Source: Prorocentrum cordatum (Eukaryota > Sar > Dinophyceae > Prorocentrales > Prorocentraceae). Taken from it: a stretch of DNA of 64,000 bases. Below, in pieces: positions 47,988 to 56,347 of the stretch (position 1 is its first letter; every line of letters starts with the position of its first letter). The notes below the pieces were generated by a model. The model ran no database searches. It was not told the DNA's origin and saw only the letters and a program-made list of their open reading frames with translations. Location of the stretch: positions 93,867 through 157,866 of the forward strand of contig CAUYUJ010018540.1 of NCBI GenBank assembly GCA_963575745.1, in the 5' to 3' direction. A program made the position numbers and the translations under genes.

Positions 47988-50267
47988 TTATTTGTCCACA
48001 GATGCTGAAACCAAAACACATTGGTCGGGCAGCATGGTTGTTGCGACGCAGTAGAGATAATCGTCGGTAGTCGTCGTAGGATGAAGATCCATACGTAGTT
48101 CGTTGTACCACTCTTCCAGCATCATAACTTCGATATTCTGTTCCTCATTTTCCTCATAGATTGTCAACAGACGGCCTTCACTCGGCGATGAAGCACCTGG
48201 GATATCTGGAGGAGGCCTGTTTCCAGGCGAATCGTGTTCTCCAGACGTGTTGCTTGAGTGCTGATATTTAGCCAGGTCGTCGTGAAATCCTAAGGAAGGG
48301 ACACGTGAAATCAAGCATTGAATAAGTCTGGAATGAGTGCTACCAGTGATCTGAGAAATGTTTAGGCCGGTGCCCACACACTCGTAGTAGTGGAAAGCTG
48401 GGCTGATATCGTTGTCACAGTGGATCAGCGTAGACCCGGTGGCGTACTTTACTGCAGGTAAGCTTGACACACTTTTGGCCAATCTAACTGCTAGTACATG
48501 TTCTACTCGGAAGTAGTTTCGCACGAGATACTGTAGTGCTAGATGTACGCGCGGGTGAAACTTGCTGTCGTCTGAAAGATTGAGGTTTCCCTTGTAATCT
48601 GGGATATAGCCGAAAACTTTGGCAGGTTTCCCTGCGCCGAGGTGTGCCACATATGTAAGGACGGTCTGCATGGCCATATTATCCATGCCAAGTTCCCGTG
48701 TGAGGAGACATTCAATGTATAGTGTGTGACGAGCATCAGGATACATCACAATTACCTCACGAGATCCTGCCTTGACAACAATATGTCCTCTTTCAGGCAC
48801 ATTACGGATCACCGGGAATGGGCCATTCCAGCCTCCATGATCGTCCTTAGTGGCAGTGGGTCGATGGTAGTCGACCAAATCCCCTGCAGAGTAAAGGCGA
48901 GCACCATCAGGAGCCGTTTTAACCCTAAGAGCACGATTTGTCTTGGCCACAGCAGTGGCTTGAGTTATGGCTTCTAGGCGAACTTCCCTCACACGACGTT
49001 CTCGTTCGTCTCCTGATGTCTCGGGTCCCTTGGGAAAGTCAAGGGTGTCGAGGTCAGGGAGAAAGGAGGGCTGACGTCCTGTGTGTGCTTGGTATGGCGA
49101 TACTCCGTTGTAAAACGTAAATGCATTGGTAACGAAGATGCCTTCCGCCAATACTCTAGTGAATACAACAGGGATGTTGTGTCTATTCAGCTCTTCCTCA
49201 ATCATGTGGAGGACGCCTCTGAGAATGCCGCTTCGTGACTCAATTGAAGTCGCGTGTTGGCCAGGCGCTCGGATACGAAGTTCCGTGCCCTTATCGGCCA
49301 TCATGGCCTTAGCGGCATCATTGTTCAGGGCGCCTTCTCCGTCTGAGTATAAGACTTTGAAGGGTCCGTGATAGGCAATCCAGCAGTAGTGGTAGGCGTC
49401 AAAGATAGCGCCACGTTTTCTGTCGGAAATTTCTTGGCCTGCTGCCAGGCGAATACAACGATCCACAATGTGAAATATGGTCCGTTTCTTGTAAAACATG
49501 AGGCCCATTTCGCCTTCGTCGAGCCAGTTACCAGGAAGGCTCACCGAAGGTAGTGTTGAGTTTCCTGGGCGTTCCCATGCTCTGCATTTCCGACAGGTAT
49601 CGCAAACTTCTTTGATCATGTTCAGTCGAACGCTATCCAGCCCCACTTTGTCAAGGATTAGCCTCATCTGGGGTTCCTTCGCATGATACCATCGCAGGTG
49701 CAGTTTACGGAGTTCCTTTTTAACGACATGAGGTTCGTGACTACGGAGATTTTGCAGACTGCGTTGGATGTCGAATCTCGTCCAGTCGGGTAGTCGTGGA
49801 GCCCCAGAGCCGGTAGAGGCAAGAGGGTTCCTTGTGGCTCTCCGCAGTCGGTCTCCTTCGTCGACTGCATCTGGAGGTGGTGGTACGCCTTGTAGGCGGC
49901 CACGACGGGCCGCTACCTGTGGCGCTTCGCTAGAGGACGCAGAAGGCGTGTTTCCACGCTCGGGGGCGTCTCGTAGCATGTCGTAACTGCTGGCACCAGA
50001 TGTCGGATCAACGTTACCGAAGGATCGTGGTCGCGGTGGCCTGGCGTGTGCGCCTTGGCGGCCACCTGAAGCTGAAGCTTGGCCCTCACCAGGTTTAGGT
50101 AAGGGTTTCCACCAAGCTGGCACGGTTTTGCCTTCGGGGTCGTGGTCGTCTGGAAGTTTGAATGGTTCAGCAAAACGACATTTACCAGGTTCGGTGTCGA
50201 GGTGGTTCTTAACACCTTTGCTTATCGTAAGATCCCTCTGGCATGCGGGACATGGCCAATATACCAA
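47988..50267 (-). CDS. Copia-2 integrase, first catalytic Asp lost
   Basis: 759 codons, opened at a non-ATG codon; the same frame continues from 50301-50966 across one TGA. N-terminal zinc site CPAC...H; HHCC domain KLHLRWYH (H190, H195) ... CDTCRKC; core GEMGLMFYKKRTIFHIVD, where the canonical first Asp is Gly254 (GGC for GAC), then D309 (LYSDGEG) and E343 (SIESRSGILR). The C-terminal ~350 residues contain the GNGPFPV-like NGPFPVIRNV region and a hinge. Three hairpins lie in it (48215, 48622, 49946). The Asp to Gly change should abolish strand transfer in this copy. Confidence 0.85.
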   Translation of the reverse strand: MVYWPCPACQRDLTISKGVKNHLDTEPGKCRFAEPFKLPDDHDPEGKTVPAWWKPLPKPGEGQASASGGRQGAHARPPRPRSFGNVDPTSGASSYDMLRDAPERGNTPSASSSEAPQVAARRGRLQGVPPPPDAVDEGDRLRRATRNPLASTGSGAPRLPDWTRFDIQRSLQNLRSHEPHVVKKELRKLHLRWYHAKEPQMRLILDKVGLDSVRLNMIKEVCDTCRKCRAWERPGNSTLPSVSLPGNWLDEGEMGLMFYKKRTIFHIVDRCIRLAAGQEISDRKRGAIFDAYHYCWIAYHGPFKVLYSDGEGALNNDAAKAMMADKGTELRIRAPGQHATSIESRSGILRGVLHMIEEELNRHNIPVVFTRVLAEGIFVTNAFTFYNGVSPYQAHTGRQPSFLPDLDTLDFPKGPETSGDERERRVREVRLEAITQATAVAKTNRALRVKTAPDGARLYSAGDLVDYHRPTATKDDHGGWNGPFPVIRNVPERGHIVVKAGSREVIVMYPDARHTLYIECLLTRELGMDNMAMQTVLTYVAHLGAGKPAKVFGYIPDYKGNLNLSDDSKFHPRVHLALQYLVRNYFRVEHVLAVRLAKSVSSLPAVKYATGSTLIHCDNDISPAFHYYECVGTGLNISQITGSTHSRLIQCLISRVPSLGFHDDLAKYQHSSNTSGEHDSPGNRPPPDIPGASSPSEGRLLTIYEENEEQNIEVMMLEEWYNELRMDLHPTTTTDDYLYCVATTMLPDQCVLVSASVDK

Positions 50268-50300
50268 GATGGAATCATGATATTCACACTGCGTATGGTC

Positions 50301-50966
50301 TCAGTTATGGCTAGGACTGTCCTTTCGGACGTTGTCGATGCATGCCTGGCAGGTGGCCACCTTTGCGATGATACGATCACCGATGCGTCTCATACCTTCG
50401 CCTGGTTCAGCTTGATCGGGAAGGTCTGCAGGGTAAGCATGTGCAGTACTTGTAGGCGCGCTTCCGCGCGGAGTATCAATGGCTTTCGCCAGATAGACGG
50501 CTTCCACAAAGGCAGACTGCAGTCGTCGAATGTATTTTTGTGCCAATGAAAGCTCTTTGTTGCACGGTTGTGCGTGCACATGCTGACCGTTGCATTTGAG
50601 TCGCTCAAAGGGTTTAAGAATTGTCTCGTCATTGCTGGTGATATTTGTCGGCTTCTTAATATAGTCACCAGCCGTATCTTTGAGTCCCGTAGCACATTGA
50701 TCAATGCGCACGGTTGTAATGTGTGGTCGGTTGGCAAGCTTCTTCCATGGGGAAATATCATCCACCCATGTTCCTGTAGGTTGTTCGCGTACCAACCACC
50801 TCCGAGCGTCATCTTGGGTTACAGCAATTTTACCACAGTAAGTTATGTGTGGTAAATCTTCTTCGTGGTGCTGTTCCCAAGTGTTGTGATTGACTTTGTA
50901 GTTTAATAGAATGGTGGTCCTGTAGTGCGGCAACTGGGTTGTAGCATGGCAACTCGAACGTAGCAT
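50301..50966 (-). CDS. Copia-2 unassigned module B (DQC/KPT motif)
   Basis: 221 codons ending in a TGA in frame with the integrase. Core: ISPWKKLANRPHITTVRIDQ, CATGLKD, YIKKPTNITSND, then CNGQHVHAQPC. This matches, in order, DQCVFDL, KPTTFVTT and C..DHGH of Copia-1 (residues 95-145 of its integrase frame). The module precedes integrase in both elements. It may descend from a C5-methylase-like target-recognition region; no catalytic motif is visible. Function unknown. Confidence 0.55.
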   Translation of the reverse strand: MLRSSCHATTQLPHYRTTILLNYKVNHNTWEQHHEEDLPHITYCGKIAVTQDDARRWLVREQPTGTWVDDISPWKKLANRPHITTVRIDQCATGLKDTAGDYIKKPTNITSNDETILKPFERLKCNGQHVHAQPCNKELSLAQKYIRRLQSAFVEAVYLAKAIDTPRGSAPTSTAHAYPADLPDQAEPGEGMRRIGDRIIAKVATCQACIDNVRKDSPSHN

Positions 50967-51033
50967 ATAGCGAAGTAATGGTCTACAACCCGCTGCACCG
51001 AGGGGTCTCCCAGGTCGACATATGTAGTCTTGT

Positions 51034-52467
51034 CTAGGCTGCCTCCTGAGGAGAGTCCCCTTGAGAAGGCAAGCTCTGAGATACCACCCTCACCGCCACA
51101 AGCTCCAACATATCCACGCAGTTGTTATGACCATAGCATCGTGTATCGGCTATGCTGTATATGCTAGCGCGTGTGTCGGGCATAGATGCGGGGAGGGTAA
51201 GGAACAGGTCATCGTCCTCATCGGAGCTTATCAGCTCAATAGGGACGTCAGTACTCCAGGTCGCCATAAGATCCTGTCCGAGTCCTGACAAGTCGTCGCC
51301 GCAATCATCGTTTCCGTCTTCAACGTGCTTTTTAATGCGGCGAGGCTTGATGCCTGCTTCCTTTTCGGCTTTGAGCCTTTCCTTCTGCTTGATACGCGAT
51401 TCTGTAAGTAAAACTTGCTCGTTTTGTTCGCCAGTCTGTGTGCCCATTGTCGTGGTTGAGTGGGTACATGCGTCAATCGCCAGAGTCGGGAGGGGGAGAG
51501 AACAGTCATCTATGATGACGCGTCGAGGTTTCTGTGGTGATTGAGTAGGCTCGTTTCCGAGCAAGACCGGTTCCTCGGGTTGCCAATACAACCGAGTGCT
51601 GATGTTGGCAACCCCTGCAGGTAGTGGTGCATGCCAATCATACCCTGTTGGTTGATCGGTAACTGAGATATCCTGAATAACCGCATTGGTATCCAGGTTA
51701 ATCGTTACACGTCGGATAAAATCAGACCATTTCGGTCCTCCCTTGTTGGTCGTCACGCAATGATGGATGTTATGGTCCGTACGTGTATAATTGTTTAAAT
51801 ATACAGGCACGTTTCCGTGCGTGGTGGTGCTCCCCAGGATGTTGTCGTTCAGATGACGGATGAGTGTAGTACGTGTCTGAGCTCGCCATTCAGCATGCCG
51901 TACTGTACGGCCGTACCAATCCAACACATGTTGTGGTATTGCCTGTTTGCATGTACATGCCCACAGCTTCGAGCTAATCGGTATTGATGACGCTACCTGC
52001 ATATAAGTACCACTCGGTGTACTGTCTTGCATATTGAACCGAATACCGAAATGACACAAACGCATCCGTACTACTGACAACTTAAGATCTCCCAGGGTAT
52101 CATGTACTGGAGATAACTTCCAAACATATCCTGGGGGACCAAATATAATGATTTTCATACGGAGTTTCTTGGCTTTTATCAACATGTTCTGGATACGTGA
52201 CCAATGTGGGGCCACTCTCTTTCCTGGAGTTCTTACATGCCAGTTACCCGGGGTACTAATCCATATGAGAGTGTGATCTCCACTGATCACCGCACCCAGG
52301 TAATCTGTGCCCACGCTTGTCATAAGCTCATTGTGGGAAATACGATCACAGATATAACCTCGGGTGCGGAGGTCGGCGCAAGCCTCTCTCGTATCTTCAA
52401 TGACAAAAGCCCTCTTACTAAGGCAGGTTACCCCGCTGTCCTTGTTACCCCCCGGCTTTTCGGCCAA
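51034..52467 (-). CDS. Copia-2 unassigned module A (FGPPG/RLCHFG motif)
   Basis: 477 codons, non-ATG at the listed start; it continues the protease frame after one TGA (52507-52509). Core: HTLIWISTPGNWHVR, MKIIIFGPPGYVWKL, VVRMRLCHFGIRF, TPSGTYMQVASS, WACTC, then HVLDWYGRTVRHAEWR. The pattern 'aromatic/acid-P, W, R/D-x-C-x-F-G, P-T/S-G-x, W.C.C' parallels module B and the methylase-like gene, suggesting related, degenerate domains. A basic/acidic tail follows (LKAEKEAGIKPRRIKK). Hairpins at 51549 and 51807 read LGNEP and HGNVP. Function unknown. Confidence 0.55.
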   Translation of the reverse strand: MAEKPGGNKDSGVTCLSKRAFVIEDTREACADLRTRGYICDRISHNELMTSVGTDYLGAVISGDHTLIWISTPGNWHVRTPGKRVAPHWSRIQNMLIKAKKLRMKIIIFGPPGYVWKLSPVHDTLGDLKLSVVRMRLCHFGIRFNMQDSTPSGTYMQVASSIPISSKLWACTCKQAIPQHVLDWYGRTVRHAEWRAQTRTTLIRHLNDNILGSTTTHGNVPVYLNNYTRTDHNIHHCVTTNKGGPKWSDFIRRVTINLDTNAVIQDISVTDQPTGYDWHAPLPAGVANISTRLYWQPEEPVLLGNEPTQSPQKPRRVIIDDCSLPLPTLAIDACTHSTTTMGTQTGEQNEQVLLTESRIKQKERLKAEKEAGIKPRRIKKHVEDGNDDCGDDLSGLGQDLMATWSTDVPIELISSDEDDDLFLTLPASMPDTRASIYSIADTRCYGHNNCVDMLELVAVRVVSQSLPSQGDSPQEAA

Positions 52468-52506
52468 CAGGCAAGACGACGAGGGGGCGACGTCGCCCTG
52501 CCATCT

Positions 52507-55431
52507 TCAAGATAAAGAAGATGTGCCTGCAATGTCTGCCAGCATCTGGGCTTCCCTCAGATGCTGGAGCTCAGCGCTGCAGCGCGCCGTGGCCTCAGAG
52601 GCGGATTGCTCCGCAAATGCTGTCAGCATGGATGGATTATCCATCAGCTGTTTCAGCGCGCCTTTGGACCTAGCGTCGCTGACCGTCTGCAGCTCACGGC
52701 TAGTGTACCCCATCACTATCTTCCGGCGGGGCCGTACAGCGTCCATGGGTACACTTCCACCATGCTGGGCCAGTGTCCTGGCAACGAAGCAATCGAACGA
52801 TTCAAGATCGTCGATGTTGTCGCCTCGCATAGTGGCCTTGGCGAGCGTCTCCATCAACCCCTGAGGCAGGTTTCCCTGCAATTGCTCGCGCTCCTGCGCC
52901 GGGGTCGGCTCGCCCGTCAGCACCGTCTGGAATGACGTGCTGCTTGAGCTCGAGGCGGGTTGCCCCGCAGCTCCAAAACGATCACACCTGATCGAGAGAT
53001 GCCCTGACGGCAACTTCGTCGTCGGCATGATCTTGGAGCCCTCGGGGAGCTCCATTTTGACCTGCCCCTTTCCAGGGAATATCAGCTTCTCCTGGCCTCG
53101 TTCAAGCACGATGATCGTGCGTTTGTCCTGCATACTATCGAGGCCTAGGATGGCTGGCAGGCCTTTGCCACAGCCTGACACAATGTTCGTCTTATATGAA
53201 TCGAGCTGGGTCGACCCCTGGTACTCGAAGGCAATACTGCATGTGCCTACGGTATCCGCTGGGGCCGACCCTTCTTCCACTCCGTTGATATTCAAACGAG
53301 AGCGGGGCTCGAACGTACAAGTACGGCCGTGTGCCTCAGCAGCCTGGACGAACTTGCGGCTCGTGTTCTCGCCCATGATGTTGATCTTCGAGCCTACATC
53401 GATGAGAATGGAATTTCCACCATCATCCAGGAACGTCTTACTCGGCTGCTTGATGTGCACAGTTTCTGAAGTGTCGGCTGTGCCGTCAGGCGGTTTTCCC
53501 CGCGAGTCGGTCGCACTCCCTGGCGGGTTGCCCCGCATGACGCTGGCATACGGCCTGCCTTCGGCCATACGCACCAGGTCGATGTACTGGAAGTACGACA
53601 CGTGCTGGACGTGATCGCCGCGCTCCTCCCGCCAGTTGGCATACTCATCACGCATGCTCTTATACTGCTCGCGGGTCGTGCGTCTCGTCAGCGTCAGATA
53701 CGAGTGAAGGGCAATCTCCTGCAGCCCCTCATTCGTGAGGTGATCCCTGTATTGCAGCCACTCCTCGAACTCCTCGTTCGTCGCTGTGATATCGACGGCC
53801 CTGGCTGCCGTTGCTGCTGTTGCCACTGAGGAATCTGAGATGTCAAACGACGGACTATCAGTCTCAGAATTATCGGCATCCAGCATAAAGGTTGTGTGTG
53901 CATTATCCATTTGATTCTGGAAATGCCGAACACGCAACTCACGCAGCTGGTCAGGGTCCAGTGCCATCTCTGCCCCGCCCCCACTCTGGGGAGACATTTG
54001 AGGAGTATTAGGCAGGTTTCCCTGCTGAGGCGCCGTCATCGGGATAAGCTGATCGAAGTCTCCCGTCTCCATCGGCGGCCTCACCTCCTCTGGCAGGTTT
54101 CCCTGCTGTTGGGGCTGAGCTGTCTGCCTATCTAGCATCCTGGCCGTCATCTCCTCCGCCATGCTCCTCAACTCCCGCAGCTCCCTCGCTGCTTGCTCAG
54201 GAGTCTGAATGAAGGAGCCGGTCCACGGGAATGATGACGCTATGATGCCAGGTGCTCGGCAGATAGCACATGGTGGCTGCCGAGGATCTCCCTCGCGCTG
54301 ATTTGCGACATGGCCCACCACATTTGAATTCCAGCACCCCTCATGGAACAAGTGATTACACCTCAAACGGTAAACACTTTCCCTGGGCTGAAATTCTTCG
54401 AGGCATACCGCACAGGTATCTTCCATCCCAGTGAAAACTTCCACATCTGCTGCTCTGGGATATACCCGCCGCTGTCTCTCCAATACCGTCTCGGAGGGCA
54501 TGAAGGCAGCTGGGGGAGCTCCTGATGGATCCAGCACCTCCGGCACTCCGGCATTTGGCACGGAGGCGGTAGGGGTCACAGCAGGCGAGTTTCCTCGAAA
54601 AGGTGAGCCTCTGTTTCTCACAACCTCAAGTGCAGCTGCACGTGAATGATCTCGTGCGTTCTGCACGGCCTGTCTGCGCCTAAAGCATGCCTGTTGAGTG
54701 TGGTATGTCTGCCTGATATAATCAGGCACGCCTCTACTGCCAGACGATATCGAATGGGCAGTGGGCTGGACAGCCACATCTGGCGTCGTCGGCGAAGGCA
54801 TGAAGGCCATGTGCGGATACATAGATTGATCACTACAGCGCACGTTAGTGAGGCTGTGGAGCTGATCCGCCCATTCGCGAACAAACTTGTTCGGGACTCT
54901 GGACCCATCAGGGTACAATGGCGGATTCATGTGCGCTGGCGGTGGCCTCTGGCCCTGGGCCATGCTCGGGTGAGCATTGAACGCTGGGATGAAGGCTCGC
55001 TGCCGAGCAGGATCCCTTGGGTTGGGACCCTCAGGCTCCCAGGACCAGGCCGGCCTCCACCTCTGACCACTTGGGTGAGGCAGATTATGGCTCTGCACCT
55101 GCTGCACAGCGGCCGCCACTCTTGCACGGTAGTCATCAGGCACACCAGCGACTGTGGATTGTCCAGCAAACGGTCGACGATGGCTTGGGGTGCCGGGCAG
55201 GTTTCCCTGCTGACTCGTTGGAGTGCCGGGCGGCATCGTGTTCAGGAGAGCTGTACCATGCTCGGCCCTAGCCGCTGCGATCCTCCCCATGAGGGTGCCG
55301 TTCGTGGCAGGGCGGCCAGGAGTCCCGAACGGAGACTGTGCAGGTGGCGTAGCCATTGGGGTCATGCCCCTCGGTGTGCATGCTCTGCGAGGGGCTCCCA
55401 TGCATCTGCTCAAATCGAGCAGGCTCTCCAA
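52507..55431 (-). CDS. Copia-2 RING-H2 and aspartic protease polyprotein
   Basis: 974 codons, opened at TTG; joined to the preceding frame by a shift between 55431 and 55487. RING-H2 at residues 340-392 (54255-54414): CAVCLEEF, RLRCNHLFHEGCW, PCAIC, a complete C3H2C3 ligand set, as in E3 ubiquitin ligases. Aspartic-protease-like domain: NSILIDVGSKINIMG (Asp678, DVG for DTG) and LPAILGLDSM. Long Pro/Gln-rich linkers carry eleven hairpins. RING fingers are not a normal part of copia polyproteins; it may recruit host E2 enzymes or act as an RNA/protein scaffold. Confidence 0.85.
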   Translation of the reverse strand: MESLLDLSRCMGAPRRACTPRGMTPMATPPAQSPFGTPGRPATNGTLMGRIAAARAEHGTALLNTMPPGTPTSQQGNLPGTPSHRRPFAGQSTVAGVPDDYRARVAAAVQQVQSHNLPHPSGQRWRPAWSWEPEGPNPRDPARQRAFIPAFNAHPSMAQGQRPPPAHMNPPLYPDGSRVPNKFVREWADQLHSLTNVRCSDQSMYPHMAFMPSPTTPDVAVQPTAHSISSGSRGVPDYIRQTYHTQQACFRRRQAVQNARDHSRAAALEVVRNRGSPFRGNSPAVTPTASVPNAGVPEVLDPSGAPPAAFMPSETVLERQRRVYPRAADVEVFTGMEDTCAVCLEEFQPRESVYRLRCNHLFHEGCWNSNVVGHVANQREGDPRQPPCAICRAPGIIASSFPWTGSFIQTPEQAARELRELRSMAEEMTARMLDRQTAQPQQQGNLPEEVRPPMETGDFDQLIPMTAPQQGNLPNTPQMSPQSGGGAEMALDPDQLRELRVRHFQNQMDNAHTTFMLDADNSETDSPSFDISDSSVATAATAARAVDITATNEEFEEWLQYRDHLTNEGLQEIALHSYLTLTRRTTREQYKSMRDEYANWREERGDHVQHVSYFQYIDLVRMAEGRPYASVMRGNPPGSATDSRGKPPDGTADTSETVHIKQPSKTFLDDGGNSILIDVGSKINIMGENTSRKFVQAAEAHGRTCTFEPRSRLNINGVEEGSAPADTVGTCSIAFEYQGSTQLDSYKTNIVSGCGKGLPAILGLDSMQDKRTIIVLERGQEKLIFPGKGQVKMELPEGSKIMPTTKLPSGHLSIRCDRFGAAGQPASSSSSTSFQTVLTGEPTPAQEREQLQGNLPQGLMETLAKATMRGDNIDDLESFDCFVARTLAQHGGSVPMDAVRPRRKIVMGYTSRELQTVSDARSKGALKQLMDNPSMLTAFAEQSASEATARCSAELQHLREAQMLADIAGTSSLS

Positions 55432-55486
55432 AGATGCGGCCGAACGTCTGCGGGTCTCCCTGCGGCTCAGGCATCTCAGCTCTGAG

Positions 55487-56347
55487 TCAATTTATAGGCA
55501 GGTTTCCCTGCATGGCCTGACGATTTCGCGTCGCCATGGCGGACATTGCTCCCTGGCCTGCGGCCCAGGGGTCCTGTTGATATAACCTATCCGCCAATTG
55601 CTCCACCTGTTCAGGGTTCAAAGCGGCCGCTATCTGGTCCAAGTCCGAGGTGCGGATGGCCTGCCAAGACACGGCGCTAGGCCCTTGGCTTGGGGCGCGG
55701 CTTGGAGCCGCGCTCCCGGCCTCACTCTCGGTGATCATGAAGATCTGGTGGACCTCAGGCTGGTTTCCCAGCTTGGCGGGACTGTAGTGGTCCCCAACCT
55801 CCCTGTGGAGGTAGACCATGGGAGGGTCGACGCCCTCTTGGTCTCGGGACCACTGGTGTTTGACGCTGGCACTGCCAACGTCAGCCCACCTGCCAGGGGC
55901 CGACAGCACGGCGGGGGGGACTCGCGCCCGGCGATCCCCCATGCACTCGGGATTGTGCCAGTGCTTCCCCGTGGCCAGGTCCTCTACATGGGAAATGTAG
56001 TACGGTTCAATGATGCCGTTGCTTCCCTCGGACAAAAGGACTCCGTTATCAGACCAACAGAATTTAATGCCATCTTGCATGGCCTTATGCCAATCTACGA
56101 AGATGATGATGTCGGAGTCTGGGCCCCGCCCACTGTTTACGGCACGACGGCGGACCGTCGGCACGAAGTGGATGTGTGACCGGCCTGTTCCCCGTTTCTT
56201 CGTGTTGTGCTCGGGTCTACAGGACAGACCGTGCCACATGATGCCTTCGAAGGCATACCACCGAGTGCCATGCATGGCTACCTCGGGGTACGGGGCCGGT
56301 CTCCCGGCAGGTTGGTCGCACAATACGATGGAGCTTTCAATGTCCAT
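55487..56347 (-). CDS. Copia-2 Tpt1/KptA-like domain, C-terminal half
   Basis: 286 codons from ATG. Residues 23-123 hold the C-terminal lobe of RNA 2'-phosphotransferase: PEVAMHGTRW, FEGIMWHGLSC, GRSHIHFVP, DSDIIIFVDWHKAMQDGIKF and SDNGVLLSEGSNGIIEPYYI, all in the KptA/Tpt1 order. The N-terminal lobe lies in the upstream frame, ending FIRASQGHS; one missing base at about 56346 splits them. Tpt1 moves an internal 2'-phosphate from RNA to NAD+. After the domain, the protein is Gln/Pro-rich and ends in a hairpin-coded QGNLP. Confidence 0.85.
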   Translation of the reverse strand: MDIESSIVLCDQPAGRPAPYPEVAMHGTRWYAFEGIMWHGLSCRPEHNTKKRGTGRSHIHFVPTVRRRAVNSGRGPDSDIIIFVDWHKAMQDGIKFCWSDNGVLLSEGSNGIIEPYYISHVEDLATGKHWHNPECMGDRRARVPPAVLSAPGRWADVGSASVKHQWSRDQEGVDPPMVYLHREVGDHYSPAKLGNQPEVHQIFMITESEAGSAAPSRAPSQGPSAVSWQAIRTSDLDQIAAALNPEQVEQLADRLYQQDPWAAGQGAMSAMATRNRQAMQGNLPIN

